The notes: a model not told the origin generated them from the sequence alone. A stretch of DNA of 64,000 nucleotides from Campylobacter insulaenigrae NCTC 12927 (GCF_000816185.1 NZ_CP007770.1:992001-1056000), one strand, 5' to 3'. Shown: positions 9,135 to 18,793, counted from the stretch's first letter. Translations and numbers: made by a program.

Positions 9135-9165
9135 AATATTGATTTTTTACTTAATTTTATTTTGA

Positions 9166-9171
9166 TACAAT
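9166..9171 (+). promoter_or_regulatory. Candidate sigma70 -10 box for the ThrE-type exporter pair
   Basis: TACAAT within GATACAAT, preceded by a T-rich stretch, 29 bases before the ATG at 9200, which also has an AGAGGAA ribosome site. Confidence 0.45.
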
Positions 9172-9199
9172 TAATCAATAAAACAAAATTAGAGGAAAA

Positions 9200-9976
9200 A
9201 TGTATAAACCAAATATTCAAGAATTAACAGACTTTTTAATATCATATATTACCATTTTTTTAAGTGCTGGTACTTATACTGCAAGAGTTGCAAAATGTGT
9301 AAGTAGAATAGCTGATGCTTACAATTATGAAATAAATATGAATTTTTTCTTCCATCATACCGCAATCAATATTTATGATAGAGAAAATAACTCTATTCAA
9401 AGAACTTTTATTGTCCCTAATGAACATAAACATATTAATTTCACACTTATTCTAGAATTGAGTGCATTAAGCTGGAAAATTTATGATAATAAATATAATC
9501 TAAGTCAAGCTAAAATTTTATTCTACAAAATAACCCAAGTTAAAAAAGGCTCAGTATTTTTGAATATTTTTCTAGTTTCTAGTGCAAATTCCGCATTTTG
9601 CAAACTTTTTGGTGGTGATATTTATGGATGCGGTTTTGTTTTTATTGCTACATTAGTTGGGCTAAACTTAAGATTTATTCTCACTAAAATCAAAATTGAT
9701 TTAAGATTTCAATATATTATATGCTCTTTTGTTTCTTCACTAATAGTTTTTTTGGGAGTTGATCTAAATCTTATCAAAGAATCAAATGTGGCGCTTGGAT
9801 CTAGTATTTTATATCTCATACCAGGAGTTTATTTTATAAATTCTATAATAGATATTTTAAAAAATCATATTTTAATGGGTTTTAGTCGCATTATTAGCGT
9901 AGCGATACTGATTTGTTGTATTGCTATTGGAATTTATACAACTTTAAGTATTAATAACTTTGGAATTTTACAATGA
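9200..9976 (+). CDS. ThrE-type threonine/serine exporter, large subunit (DUF1212)
   Basis: A 258-residue protein with a soluble N-terminal half (residues 1-120) and about five membrane helices in the C-terminal half, the layout of the ThrE N-terminal domain. The LSAGTYTARVAKCVSRIADAY start resembles the G-x-x-T-x-R-V motif of DUF1212 proteins, and LGSSILYLIPGVYFINSI is a typical late helix. In Corynebacterium the family exports threonine and serine. In Campylobacter the transporter is split in two genes, this one and the next, which overlap by 4 bases. Confidence 0.8.
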   Translation: MYKPNIQELTDFLISYITIFLSAGTYTARVAKCVSRIADAYNYEINMNFFFHHTAINIYDRENNSIQRTFIVPNEHKHINFTLILELSALSWKIYDNKYNLSQAKILFYKITQVKKGSVFLNIFLVSSANSAFCKLFGGDIYGCGFVFIATLVGLNLRFILTKIKIDLRFQYIICSFVSSLIVFLGVDLNLIKESNVALGSSILYLIPGVYFINSIIDILKNHILMGFSRIISVAILICCIAIGIYTTLSINNFGILQ

Positions 9977-10488
9977 TTGATTATTCATCTATACTTTGGG
10001 ATATGCTTTTTGCAGCTATTACAGGATTTGGTTTTGCATATGCATGCAATCCTCCATTAAAAACTCTTTTTTTATCTGCTCTTTTGGCTGCTATTGCCCA
10101 TAGTTTGCGTTTTACTTTAATAAATTATTTTGGATTCGAAACTTTAGCCATATCAACATTTATCGCATCTTTTGCTATAGGTTGCATTGGACTTTTTTTA
10201 GCTAAAATTTTTAAAACTCCTGCAGAAATCATAGCTTTTCCAGCACTCATTCCGATGATACCCGGAATTTATGCATACAAAGCGATATTATATCTTATAT
10301 CCTTCATAAGGACCGATGAAATCAAATTAAAAACAGAATTTCTAATACAATTTTTCGATTATTTTTTTACAACTCTTTCTGTAACTTTAGCCTTAGCAGT
10401 AGGAGTTAGTGTGACTTTGCTTTTGTTTTTTGAGCAAAGTTTTATGATGACAAGAAATATAAAAAATCATGATCAAGATCAATCATGA
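9973..10488 (+). CDS. ThrE-type threonine/serine exporter, small subunit (ThrE_2/DUF3815)
   Basis: A 171-residue membrane protein with about five helices that supplies the second half of a split ThrE exporter. The motif FPALIPMIPGIYAYKAILYL (about residues 92-111) is the family signature and parallels the LIPGVYFINSI motif of its partner. Translation is coupled to the preceding gene. Its last 10 bases overlap the 3' end of argS on the other strand. Confidence 0.82.
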   Translation: MIDYSSILWDMLFAAITGFGFAYACNPPLKTLFLSALLAAIAHSLRFTLINYFGFETLAISTFIASFAIGCIGLFLAKIFKTPAEIIAFPALIPMIPGIYAYKAILYLISFIRTDEIKLKTEFLIQFFDYFFTTLSVTLALAVGVSVTLLLFFEQSFMMTRNIKNHDQDQS

Positions 10489-12074
10489 TTCATTTTATTT
10501 TTTGCTTCAATTCCCATCAACATAAAAGCAGTTTTTATACTCAAAGCACAGATTGCGAAAAGTTTTAATAATTCATCTTCATTTTTAGAACCAACTACTT
10601 TATTTTCATTATAAAATTTATGAAAAAGTGTTGCTAAATTTTTTAAATAATCTGGAATTTTTTGCAATGCCCTATTCTCAAATGCGTCTTTTAAAACAGC
10701 TTTTAAATTTAAGCTTTCAAATAAAAGATTCATACCTTCTTCGTTTAATGTATTAAATTCAATATCAACAACATCTTCTATTGATTTATTAGCCTTAGCA
10801 AAAACTTGATGAATCCTAGCATGCGCATAATTTATATAAAATATAGGATTAGAACTATCTTCTTTTGTAAATTCATCTATATCAAATTCTAAATGCGTAT
10901 CACATTTTTTACTAAGAAAAATATATCTAAGCGCATCGCTGCCAAGCTCCTCTAAAACATCACTCATTAATATAAAATTACCAGCTCTTTTGCTCATTTT
11001 GTATGGTTCACCATTTTTTAATAATGAAACCATTTGTGCTAAAATAATCTCTAAATTATTGCTGTTAAAACCTAAAAAATCCATAGCAGCTTTTACTCTA
11101 GCTATATATCCGTGGTGATCAGCACCCCAAATATTGATACATCTTGTATATGGACGACTCATTTTATCTTTATGATAAACTATATCAGCAGCTAGGTAAG
11201 TACCTTTCCCATCATCTTTTAAAATTACTCGATCTTTTTCATCACCCTTAGCAGTAGATGCAAGCCAAATTTTTCCATCTTTTTCGTAAATCCCACCATG
11301 TTTTTTTAGACTTTCTAGGGTATTTTCCAAATCTTTATAATAACTAGTTTCACTTACATAAGAATCAATATAAATATTTGCATCAGCTAAATTTTGTTTT
11401 ATTAATTCAAGCATTCTATCTTTGGCCCATATTGCAAGATTTAAAATATTTTCCTCGATAAAAAATTCTGTACCAAATTTACCAAATGCTTCATAAGCAA
11501 GATCAATAATATACTCACCTTTATAATACTCTTGAGGATAAACTACATCTTCTTTTAAACAATATTCTTTAACGATAAGTAAAATTGACAATCCTAAAAG
11601 ATAAATTTGATTGCCCGCATCATTCACATAATATTCAGTATCAAATTTATATCCCAAATGCCTTGCAAGCCTTGCTAAGGTATCACCAAAAATCGCGCCT
11701 CTTGCATGTCCTATATGCAATGGACCTGTTGGATTTGCACTAACATACTCAAGCAAAAAACTTTCTTCTTTTTTTTCATCTCTTGCGAAGTTGTTAGGAT
11801 CTTTCAAGGCTTTATTAGCTAAAGTATTTAAAAAATCTTTAGAAAGCTTAAAATTTACATATCCATTAACCACTTCAACACTATCAAAACACTCACATTT
11901 TTGTAACTTTAAAGCTATATCTTTTGCAATCAACATAGGATTTTGTTTTAATTCTTTGGCTAGAGAAAATGCCAACGGAGTTGCAAAATGTGCTAGATTT
12001 TTATTTTTAGGATTTTCTAAAATAAAATCCATTCCTATCTTTTCTTTAATTATTTCATAAATTAAAGTTTTCAA
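10479..12074 (-). CDS. argS: Arginyl-tRNA synthetase
   Basis: Charges tRNA-Arg with arginine. The 531-residue class I synthetase has the HIGH motif in NPTGPLHIGHARGA (about residues 113-126) and a KMSKS-type motif in YKMSKRAGNF near residue 365. It has the N-terminal additional domain (FATPLAFSLAKELKQNP) and a C-terminal anticodon-binding helical domain. Length is within the short bacterial ArgRS range. It converges on the ThrE small subunit with a 10-base tail overlap and follows tatA. Confidence 0.97.
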   Translation of the reverse strand: MKTLIYEIIKEKIGMDFILENPKNKNLAHFATPLAFSLAKELKQNPMLIAKDIALKLQKCECFDSVEVVNGYVNFKLSKDFLNTLANKALKDPNNFARDEKKEESFLLEYVSANPTGPLHIGHARGAIFGDTLARLARHLGYKFDTEYYVNDAGNQIYLLGLSILLIVKEYCLKEDVVYPQEYYKGEYIIDLAYEAFGKFGTEFFIEENILNLAIWAKDRMLELIKQNLADANIYIDSYVSETSYYKDLENTLESLKKHGGIYEKDGKIWLASTAKGDEKDRVILKDDGKGTYLAADIVYHKDKMSRPYTRCINIWGADHHGYIARVKAAMDFLGFNSNNLEIILAQMVSLLKNGEPYKMSKRAGNFILMSDVLEELGSDALRYIFLSKKCDTHLEFDIDEFTKEDSSNPIFYINYAHARIHQVFAKANKSIEDVVDIEFNTLNEEGMNLLFESLNLKAVLKDAFENRALQKIPDYLKNLATLFHKFYNENKVVGSKNEDELLKLFAICALSIKTAFMLMGIEAKNKMNHD

Positions 12075-12084
12075 TTTTTACCTT

Positions 12085-12321
12085 TTATGCTTTTTTTATT
12101 TCGTCATTTTCTTTTACAAAATCATTTTTATCATTCGTTTTCTCAATTTTTTGAGTATCATCTTGAACTATTTTCTTATCATCTTCGGTATTCATTTCAT
12201 CCTTAAAAGTTTTAATTCCCTTACCTAAACCCTTTGCAAGTTCAGGTATTTTCTTAGCACCAAAAAGTAATACTACTATAAGAAGTATAATTAACCATTG
12301 GGTTCCACTTGGCATATGCAT
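12085..12321 (-). CDS. tatA: Twin-arginine translocase subunit TatA
   Basis: A 78-residue protein with one N-terminal membrane helix ([26 protein letters not shown], from about residue 9), the conserved [11 protein letters not shown] hinge, an amphipathic helix and a highly charged tail. It forms the export pore for folded proteins; clients in this window include MsrP and the Rieske protein PetA. A GGAG site overlapping the end of gmk supports the first ATG. It lies 2 bases after gmk, with tatB and tatC elsewhere. Confidence 0.93.
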   Translation of the reverse strand: MHMPSGTQWLIILLIVVLLFGAKKIPELAKGLGKGIKTFKDEMNTEDDKKIVQDDTQKIEKTNDKNDFVKENDEIKKA

Positions 12322-12323
12322 AT

Positions 12324-12938
12324 TTATTCTCCTTTATTCCATTGATTTATAATTTCTTTTAAATTATACTTTTGACTTTTTATTTTAGATACTTCAAATA
12401 CTGCTTCTAACTGCTTGTAACTTGTTTGAATATCCTCATTAATTATCAAAAAATCATATTGATCTAAGAATTCCATTTCTTTACTAGCATTCTCTAGTCT
12501 TTTATCAATGTCTTCCATTTTATCAGCATTTCGCTTAAGCAATCTTTTTTCAAGCTCTTTTTTACTTTTAGTTGTAACAAAAACTGAAGTGATAAAATGT
12601 GACATTTTTTCTTTTGCTATACAAAAACCTTGTACATCAATATCAAAAATAACACTTTTTCCTTCTTGCAATGCTTGCTTTATAGGAACCAAAGAAGTGC
12701 CATAATAGTTTTTATGTACTAAAGCCCATTCTAAAAATTCTCCATTTTCTATACCTTGTTTAAATTCATTCTCGCTAATAAAAAAATAATCAATACCATT
12801 TTTTTCACCTTTTCTTGGCATTCTGGTAGTACTTGATACAGAAAAATAAATATCTTTTTTTTCTTCAAAAAGTTTTTTCAATAAAGTGCTCTTACCTGCT
12901 CCACTTGGTCCTGATATAATTAAAATTTGACCACTCAA
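12324..12938 (-). CDS. gmk: Guanylate kinase
   Basis: Phosphorylates GMP to GDP with ATP. The 204-residue protein has the P-loop [16 protein letters not shown] (residues 8-23) and the GMP-binding segment [19 protein letters not shown] (about 36-54). It also has FDIDVQG, which corresponds to the Walker B region, and the lid-region arginines. The start overlaps the end of the acidic-protein gene by 4 bases, so translation is coupled. Confidence 0.96.
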   Translation of the reverse strand: MSGQILIISGPSGAGKSTLLKKLFEEKKDIYFSVSSTTRMPRKGEKNGIDYFFISENEFKQGIENGEFLEWALVHKNYYGTSLVPIKQALQEGKSVIFDIDVQGFCIAKEKMSHFITSVFVTTKSKKELEKRLLKRNADKMEDIDKRLENASKEMEFLDQYDFLIINEDIQTSYKQLEAVFEVSKIKSQKYNLKEIINQWNKGE

Positions 12939-14200
12939 TGTTTATTCTCATCAAAACTTATATTTATATTTATACTCATATTCATACCTTTTAATGCTGC
13001 TTTTAAGGTATCATCTGTAATGCTCGAAGTAATGGTTTGTGCAATACTTTTACTTAGCTCATTGACCATTTCTTCACTTTGTTCCTTCATTAAAGATTTA
13101 TCACATACAATATGATCAACTGTATCATCAATATTATCACTTATTGATTGTTCAGAAATATTTTCACCTAAAGCTTCTTTAATGTCTTTTTCATTTAAAG
13201 AATAAAAGTCATATTCTTGTTCCATATTTTTACCCATATTATTTTTTTCTACCATTTCATCATTAGTTGTATTAAATTCTTCATCCAATTCATCAATAGC
13301 AGCAAGCTCTTCTTTAATTTTATCTTGAGTGCTAATTTCATCTTCTAAAACAAATTCATCATTTTGCAATTTATCTTGTTGTTCCAAGATTTCTTCTACA
13401 TGAGGCTGTTCATCGTGTAAATTTTCAAAGTTTATATCATCATTTTCACCAATAAATTTAGCATCATCTGGAATATCAGTAAAATCGATCTCCTTTTCTC
13501 CGACTTCCTCTACAAGAGGTTCTTCTAAATTATTAATATTAAGTAAATCGGCAGGATTTTCTTCTAGATTTTCTTCTAGATTTTCTTCTAGATTTTCTTC
13601 TAGATTTTCTTCTAGATTTTCTTCTAGATTTTCTTCTAGATTTTCTTCTAGATTTTCTTCTAGATTTTCTTCTAGATTTTCTTCTAGATTTTCTTCTAGA
13701 TTTTCTTCTAGATTTTCTTCTAGATTTTCTTCTAGATTTTCTTCTAGATTTTCTTCTAGATTTTCTTCTAGATTTTCTTCTTCATCTAAATTTAGTTCTT
13801 CTAATAACTCATCATTTTCAATATCTTTGTCAATATCCATATCATCATTAATTTCTAACAATTCTTCATCTATATTTTCACTATCAATATTTTTAACAAC
13901 AGCTCTAGTTTCACTAAGTAACTCTATAAAATCAGTTGGTAAAAAAGGTTTATATAAATACTCTATTCCATCCTTTTTTTCTTGATTTCTTGGCAATAAA
14001 TAAATTAATCGTTCACACTTAGTTGCAAGATAATCAAAATCTACTTCGCTATCGTGATCAACAAGAATAATATCATAATATGAAAGTTCATCATCAATAT
14101 TAGCAATTTCTTCAAAATCATAACCAAGTTTTTGCACACCCAAACTAACCAACTTAGATACTGCAACATTAGAATTAACAAGCAAAACTTTCATTTGCAT
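12935..14200 (-). CDS. Highly acidic protein with receiver-like N-terminus and LEEN tandem repeat
   Basis: A 421-residue acidic protein of unknown function, upstream of gmk and behind fliR as in C. jejuni. Residues 1-110 look like a response-regulator receiver fold: MKVLLVNSN, then IILVDHDSE at the place of the phospho-aspartate, and YLYKPFLPTDFIELL matching the K-P-F end of receivers. Residues about 145-220 are an uninterrupted run of Leu-Glu-Glu-Asn units from a 12-bp DNA repeat. The rest is Asp/Glu-rich with little complexity, ending in a conserved-looking segment with SKSIAQTITSSITDDTL. The neighbours hint at a flagellar or export-linked role, but this is inference. Confidence 0.75.
   Translation of the reverse strand: MQMKVLLVNSNVAVSKLVSLGVQKLGYDFEEIANIDDELSYYDIILVDHDSEVDFDYLATKCERLIYLLPRNQEKKDGIEYLYKPFLPTDFIELLSETRAVVKNIDSENIDEELLEINDDMDIDKDIENDELLEELNLDEEENLEENLEENLEENLEENLEENLEENLEENLEENLEENLEENLEENLEENLEENLEENLEENLEENLEENLEENPADLLNINNLEEPLVEEVGEKEIDFTDIPDDAKFIGENDDINFENLHDEQPHVEEILEQQDKLQNDEFVLEDEISTQDKIKEELAAIDELDEEFNTTNDEMVEKNNMGKNMEQEYDFYSLNEKDIKEALGENISEQSISDNIDDTVDHIVCDKSLMKEQSEEMVNELSKSIAQTITSSITDDTLKAALKGMNMSININISFDENKH
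13553..13780. repeat. Perfect 12-bp tandem repeat, about 19 copies
   Basis: The unit GATTTTCTTCTA (plus strand) repeats head to tail without a mismatch for about 228 bases; only the first and last units differ at their edges. On the coding strand each unit is CTA-GAA-GAA-AAT, Leu-Glu-Glu-Asn. Because the unit is a multiple of three, copy-number change alters protein length but never frame, so this is length variation rather than on/off phase variation. Confidence 0.97.
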
Positions 14201-14254
14201 CTCCTAAAACTAAAAAAATACTGTTATTTTAAAATATTTTTAATTATTTATTGC

Positions 14255-15025
14255 TTATATGTTGAAAAATAATAATTCTATATGTTCAAAACCTTTCATA
14301 ATTAAATTTTTAAAATACTGCATCATTATTAATAAAATTGCTATTAAAACAGCAAAAGACAAAAATATCTTTATGGGATAACCAATAACTAATAAATTAA
14401 ATTGAGGCATTGTTTTCATCAGCATGCCAAAAATTACATCTGATAATAAAGAAATCGCTAAAATAGGAAAAGCCATAGAAAAACCTAGAACAAAGATATT
14501 TACCATAGATTTGTTTAGATATAGCATTAAATTTTCATGAGGATAAAATCCACCCAAATTAATATATTCTAAAGAGTTCGATATAAAAAGCAAAATCAAA
14601 TGATGCCCATCAAAAGCTAAAAAGCAAAGCAAAGCTAATAAATTTAAAACTTGTGAAATAACTGGTGTATTAACACCTGTAGTTGGGTCAACTATGCTAG
14701 CCATAGAAAAACCCATAGTAAAAGATACCTGCTCACCTGCCATTTGCAAAATAGCAAAAACCATTTGTAAGATAAGACCAGCGATCATACCAAATAAAAT
14801 TTCACTTAAAATAAAAAGTATAAAAAAATTATCTAAAATATTGTTTTCTAATTTTGCTAAAGGAAATAAAAACATTGTTAAAAACAATGTCAAAGTGGTT
14901 TTAATGATTAAAGGAATGCTATTGTGTGAAAAAAATGGAAAAAAAACAATCAAACCACTCATTCTCGCAAAAAGTAGCATAAAAGTAATAACATTTTGAT
15001 CACCAAGATACTTAACAAATTCCAT
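14255..15025 (-). CDS. fliR: Flagellar export apparatus membrane protein FliR
   Basis: One of the core membrane proteins of the flagellar type III export gate, assembling with FliP and FliQ. The 256-residue protein has several membrane helices, the N-terminal FARMSGLIVFFPFFSHNSIP motif (residues 20-39), a GEQVSFTMGFSMASIVDPTTG segment (about 96-116) that is very well conserved in FliR, and the AISLLSDVIFGMLMKTMPQFNLLVIGYPIK region (about 184-213). It overlaps the upstream ABC ATPase gene by 14 bases. Confidence 0.95.
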   Translation of the reverse strand: MEFVKYLGDQNVITFMLLFARMSGLIVFFPFFSHNSIPLIIKTTLTLFLTMFLFPLAKLENNILDNFFILFILSEILFGMIAGLILQMVFAILQMAGEQVSFTMGFSMASIVDPTTGVNTPVISQVLNLLALLCFLAFDGHHLILLFISNSLEYINLGGFYPHENLMLYLNKSMVNIFVLGFSMAFPILAISLLSDVIFGMLMKTMPQFNLLVIGYPIKIFLSFAVLIAILLIMMQYFKNLIMKGFEHIELLFFNI

Positions 15026-15647
15026 GATTTCCTAAATGATAAACATAATCACACTTTTTTGATAGTTCTTGATCATGTGTCACAAAGACTAATATAGCTT
15101 TATTATTTTTTACATAATCAATTAGAATTTCAATCACATTACAAGCATTTTTATAATCTAAATTTCCTGTAGCTTCATCTGCAAAAATAATTTTTGGCTT
15201 TTTACTCAAAATTCTTGCAATACTAACTCTTTGTTGTTGTCCACCGCTTAATCTAGTTATTTTTTGCTTCATTAAATGAGCTATATCAAGTTTATATAAA
15301 AGTTCATTATCAATCTTTTGTTTACTCAAGATACTAGCAAGTTCTATATTTTCAAAAGCATAAAAACCCTTAAATAAATAATGAGTTTGAAAAATAATTC
15401 CAAATTCATTGCGACGAATATTTAACAATTCTTTATCTTGTATATTATATATATCTTTACCTCTATAATAAACATTTCCGTATTGCGGTTTTAATAAGGT
15501 AGAAAGTATATGCAAAAGAGTTGATTTACCACACCCACTAGGTCCTTGTATAGCCACACAGTCTTTTGCATATAATGACAAATCAAGATTTTCAAAAAGC
15601 GGATAATCAAAACTATGTTTTAAATTTTCCGCTCTTAAAATTTCCAT
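15012..15647 (-). CDS. LolD-like ABC transporter ATP-binding protein
   Basis: A 211-residue ABC ATPase of the LolD/FtsE/MacB type. It has Walker A GPSGCGKST (residues 34-42), a Q-loop in IIFQTHYLF, the signature LSGGQQQRVSIARI, Walker B IIFADEATGNLD and the switch histidine in VFVTHDQ. The fits-all LolD pattern suggests lipoprotein release from the inner membrane. No permease is adjacent; the LolC/E-like permease at 54404-55603 is the only obvious partner in the window. It sits 2 bases after tsf and overlaps fliR. Confidence 0.85.
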   Translation of the reverse strand: MEILRAENLKHSFDYPLFENLDLSLYAKDCVAIQGPSGCGKSTLLHILSTLLKPQYGNVYYRGKDIYNIQDKELLNIRRNEFGIIFQTHYLFKGFYAFENIELASILSKQKIDNELLYKLDIAHLMKQKITRLSGGQQQRVSIARILSKKPKIIFADEATGNLDYKNACNVIEILIDYVKNNKAILVFVTHDQELSKKCDYVYHLGNHGIC

Positions 15648-15649
15648 TA

Positions 15650-16726
15650 TTAACTCATCTGAGCAGCAACTTCAGCAGCAAAATCTTCTGTTTTCTTTTC
15701 TAAACCTTCTCCAACTTCAAAACGGATAAAGTCTACTATTTTGATGCTTCCATTAAATTCTTTCTCTTTTTCAGCTATAATCTGCTCAATAGTTTTTTTA
15801 TCATCCATTACATAAAATTGACCCATCAATGTGAGTCTACTATCTAATTGAGAATTATCAGCAATAAAGCTATTCATTTTTCCAGGAATAATGTTATGCC
15901 ATATTTTTTCAGGTTTTCCTTGCGCTTTAAGCTCAGCTTTAATATTTTCCTCTGCTTCCTTTAAAATACTTTCATTCAACTGTTTTCTACTCGCAAATTT
16001 TGGAATTTTATGCTCAGGTTTATTTGGATCTTTTAATCTTCTTCTTTCTTCATTATCTTTTTCTAATTCAGCCACTAAAGCCTTGTATTCATTTTCTACA
16101 AATTCCATATCTAAATCTTCATAAGATAGGTAGCTAGGCTTCATGGCAGCTATATGCATACAAAGATGTTTTAAAAATTCACTACACTTTGAGACTGTTG
16201 CTTCACTATCACAAGATGCTGCTACAATAACACCTACACGACCATTGGTGTGAATATAACCATTAACTACGCCATTAGCACCGGCTTTTAATGTTGCAAG
16301 TCTTCTTACGACCAAATTTTCACCAATAGTTGCAATTTGACTTTTCAAATATTCTTCAAATTTAACTCCATCAATCTCACTTGAATAAAGTTCTTCGATA
16401 TCTTGAATATTTTTAGTTTGAATATGATTTGTTGTATCTTTAGTTAATGAAATAAATTGTTCATTTTTGGCAACAAAATCTGTTTCAGAATTAATTTCAC
16501 TTACAGTTGCAATCTTAAAATCATCACTCACTTTTACACTAACAAGACCCTCAGCTGCCAAACGATCAGCTTTTTTTTCAGCCTTTCCTAAACCTTTTTC
16601 TCTTAAAAGTTGAACTGCTTTTTCAAAATCTCCATCTGTGTCTTTTAAGGCATTTTTACAATCCATCATACCTGCGCCAGTACTTTCGCGCAATTCCTTT
16701 ACCATCTGTGCGGTGATTTCAGCCAT
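15650..16726 (-). CDS. tsf: Translation elongation factor Ts
   Basis: Nucleotide exchange factor for EF-Tu. The 358-residue protein has the N-terminal UBA-like helix with VKELRESTGAGMMDCKNAL (residues 9-27), the core motif SETDFVAKNEQF (about 80-91) and MHIAAMKPSYL (about 190-200). It is longer than E. coli EF-Ts (283) because of a central insertion, as is usual in Campylobacterota. Its start overlaps the rpsB stop by one base. Confidence 0.97.
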   Translation of the reverse strand: MAEITAQMVKELRESTGAGMMDCKNALKDTDGDFEKAVQLLREKGLGKAEKKADRLAAEGLVSVKVSDDFKIATVSEINSETDFVAKNEQFISLTKDTTNHIQTKNIQDIEELYSSEIDGVKFEEYLKSQIATIGENLVVRRLATLKAGANGVVNGYIHTNGRVGVIVAASCDSEATVSKCSEFLKHLCMHIAAMKPSYLSYEDLDMEFVENEYKALVAELEKDNEERRRLKDPNKPEHKIPKFASRKQLNESILKEAEENIKAELKAQGKPEKIWHNIIPGKMNSFIADNSQLDSRLTLMGQFYVMDDKKTIEQIIAEKEKEFNGSIKIVDFIRFEVGEGLEKKTEDFAAEVAAQMS

Positions 16727-17514
16727 TATTCTCTATCTCCTTCAAAATCTTCTTCACTCATAGCTTCTTCCAAAATTTCTTTTTTTTCTTCATCGCTAAC
16801 TGGTGCCTCTTGATCTATAACGTCACCATCTTGATCTCTCAAGGCTTTTCCTTCATTAATAGCTTCAGCCATTTCTTGACAAAAAAGCTGAACCGAACGA
16901 ATAGCATCATCATTACCTGGAATTGGGAAATCAACTAAGTCAGGATCACAATTTGTATCAAGTGGAGCTACAACAGGGATTTTTAGTCTATTTGCTTCTT
17001 GTACAGCAATTTTTTCTTTAACTGTATCAATAACAAAAATCATATCTGGTTGAGTTTTCATATAACGAATACCGCCAAGATACGCTAATAATTTTTCTTT
17101 TTTTCTAGTAAGCATCAAAGCTTCTTTTTTTGTTAGAAGCTTAATACTTCCATCTTCTTCCATTTTTTCTATAACTTCTAATTTTCTAATTGATTGACGA
17201 ATTGTTCCAAAATTTGTCATCATACCGCCAAGCCATCTATGATTTACATATGGCATTCCACATTTTTCAGCATATTCTTTAATTGCTCCGCCTGCTTGTT
17301 TTTTTGTTCCAACAAAAAGTATAGTTTTTCCTTCTGCAGCAGCATCACGAACTATATTATAGGTATATCTAAAATATCTTAAGGTTTTCTGTAAATCAAT
17401 TACATAAATTCCTTTTCTTTCACCAAAAATAAATTTTTTCATTTTTGGATTCCATCTTCTTGTTTGATGTCCAAAATGAACACCACATTCTAATAAATCT
17501 CTCATACTAACCAT
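16726..17514 (-). CDS. rpsB: 30S ribosomal protein S2
   Basis: A 262-residue S2 with the signatures [22 protein letters not shown] at the start, [21 protein letters not shown] and [22 protein letters not shown]. An acidic tail ends the protein. AAGGAG lies 6 bases before the ATG. A leader of about 85 bases precedes it after a TAAGAT-type -10 box near 17610; S2 genes are often controlled through their leaders, but I cannot show a structure here. Confidence 0.98.
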   Translation of the reverse strand: MVSMRDLLECGVHFGHQTRRWNPKMKKFIFGERKGIYVIDLQKTLRYFRYTYNIVRDAAAEGKTILFVGTKKQAGGAIKEYAEKCGMPYVNHRWLGGMMTNFGTIRQSIRKLEVIEKMEEDGSIKLLTKKEALMLTRKKEKLLAYLGGIRYMKTQPDMIFVIDTVKEKIAVQEANRLKIPVVAPLDTNCDPDLVDFPIPGNDDAIRSVQLFCQEMAEAINEGKALRDQDGDVIDQEAPVSDEEKKEILEEAMSEEDFEGDRE

Positions 17515-17629
17515 GAGCTTCTCCTTATTAATTTAGCTTTATTCCTCCGCACCCCTTAATTTAAACAAGCTAAAAAGGATTGATGCGTGTGAAATGAAAC
17601 TGGAATCTTACCAAATTTAAGTTTAGTTT

Positions 17630-18793
17630 TTACTTATAAACGTATTCCTTAGTTAAAGATAAATTATTGTTAATTTCTTTAGTTAATAAAAACTGAAACA
17701 AATCAACACTACCAACTCTAAAAGCACTTGAGCAAGAACGTAAATAAAGACTCCACATTCTTATAAATTCTTCATCATATTTTTTTCTAACTTCACTTAA
17801 TACATTAGTAAAATTCTCATACCAACAATCTAATGTTTTTGCATAATGTATTCTCAAACTTTCAGCAAGTAAAAGATGAAAATCGGATTCACTTGCAATA
17901 CTTATGACTTCTCTTAAAGAAGGCAAATATCCACCAGGAAAAATATACTTATCTATCCAAGCATTGGTTTTTCCTTCAAAAAGAGACAAAATAGAATGCA
18001 ATAAGAAGCTTCCACCAGGTTTTAATACTTGTTTAACTTTAGCAAAATATAAATCCAAATTATCTTTTCCAACATGTTCAAACATACCTACAGAAACAAC
18101 TTTGTCAAAATAGTCTTTAAATTCTAAATCTTGATAATTTTGCAATCTTATTTCAACCTTATTTTCAAGCTGAAAATTTTTCACTAATTCATTAGCTTTA
18201 TTAAATTGCTCTTGAGAAATAGTAATACCAACAACATTAACTCCATATTCTAAAGCAGCTTTAACAGAAAGAAAACCCCAGCCACAACCTATATCTAAAA
18301 GTTTTTCGTTAGGCTTTAAATCAAGTTTTTTAAGAGTATGATTTATTTTGTTAATTTGTGCATCATAAAGCGTATCGCTAGCTTCTTTAAAATAAGCACA
18401 AGAATAACTCATGGTTTCATCAAGCCACAGTTTGTAAAAATCATTACCCAAATCATAATGACTTTTAATATTTTTGCTTTCTTGATGTTGATGTATTTTA
18501 CTTAAAATAATCTTATCATTTTTTAAAAAATTTCTATTAGAAAAATAATAAAGCACTTTCATCAATTCATCATAACTGCCATATATATCTAATTTATTTT
18601 GCATATAGTGCCTTGCAAAAACTAAACTTACGTCTGCAAATAAATATTTCAATGGAATTTTTTCTTTAAAAACTAAAGAAAATTTGGCTTCATTTTTTCC
18701 AAAACATAATTCATCTCCATCCCAAAAAATAACTTTAAAATCACCGTAAGTAAATCTTTTAAACATTTTTTTTATTAATAATTTCTCAAACAC
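17630..18793 (-). CDS. cfa: Cyclopropane-fatty-acyl-phospholipid synthase
   Basis: A SAM-dependent methyltransferase of 387 residues that adds a methylene bridge to unsaturated acyl chains of membrane phospholipids. The SAM site is LLDIGCGWGFLSVKAA (about residues 165-180); HYDLGNDFYKLWLDETMSYSCAYF (about 117-140) is the signature before it. KYIFPGGYLPSL and the C-terminal Tyr-rich end are also typical. The gene is separated from rpsB by about 115 bases and probably has its own promoter in the AT-rich stretch above 18794. Confidence 0.96.
   Translation of the reverse strand: MFEKLLIKKMFKRFTYGDFKVIFWDGDELCFGKNEAKFSLVFKEKIPLKYLFADVSLVFARHYMQNKLDIYGSYDELMKVLYYFSNRNFLKNDKIILSKIHQHQESKNIKSHYDLGNDFYKLWLDETMSYSCAYFKEASDTLYDAQINKINHTLKKLDLKPNEKLLDIGCGWGFLSVKAALEYGVNVVGITISQEQFNKANELVKNFQLENKVEIRLQNYQDLEFKDYFDKVVSVGMFEHVGKDNLDLYFAKVKQVLKPGGSFLLHSILSLFEGKTNAWIDKYIFPGGYLPSLREVISIASESDFHLLLAESLRIHYAKTLDCWYENFTNVLSEVRKKYDEEFIRMWSLYLRSCSSAFRVGSVDLFQFLLTKEINNNLSLTKEYVYK

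Noticed and set aside
13553-13780. Tandem repeats considered as a CRISPR array
   Set aside because: The 12-bp units are directly adjacent without spacers and encode protein in frame.
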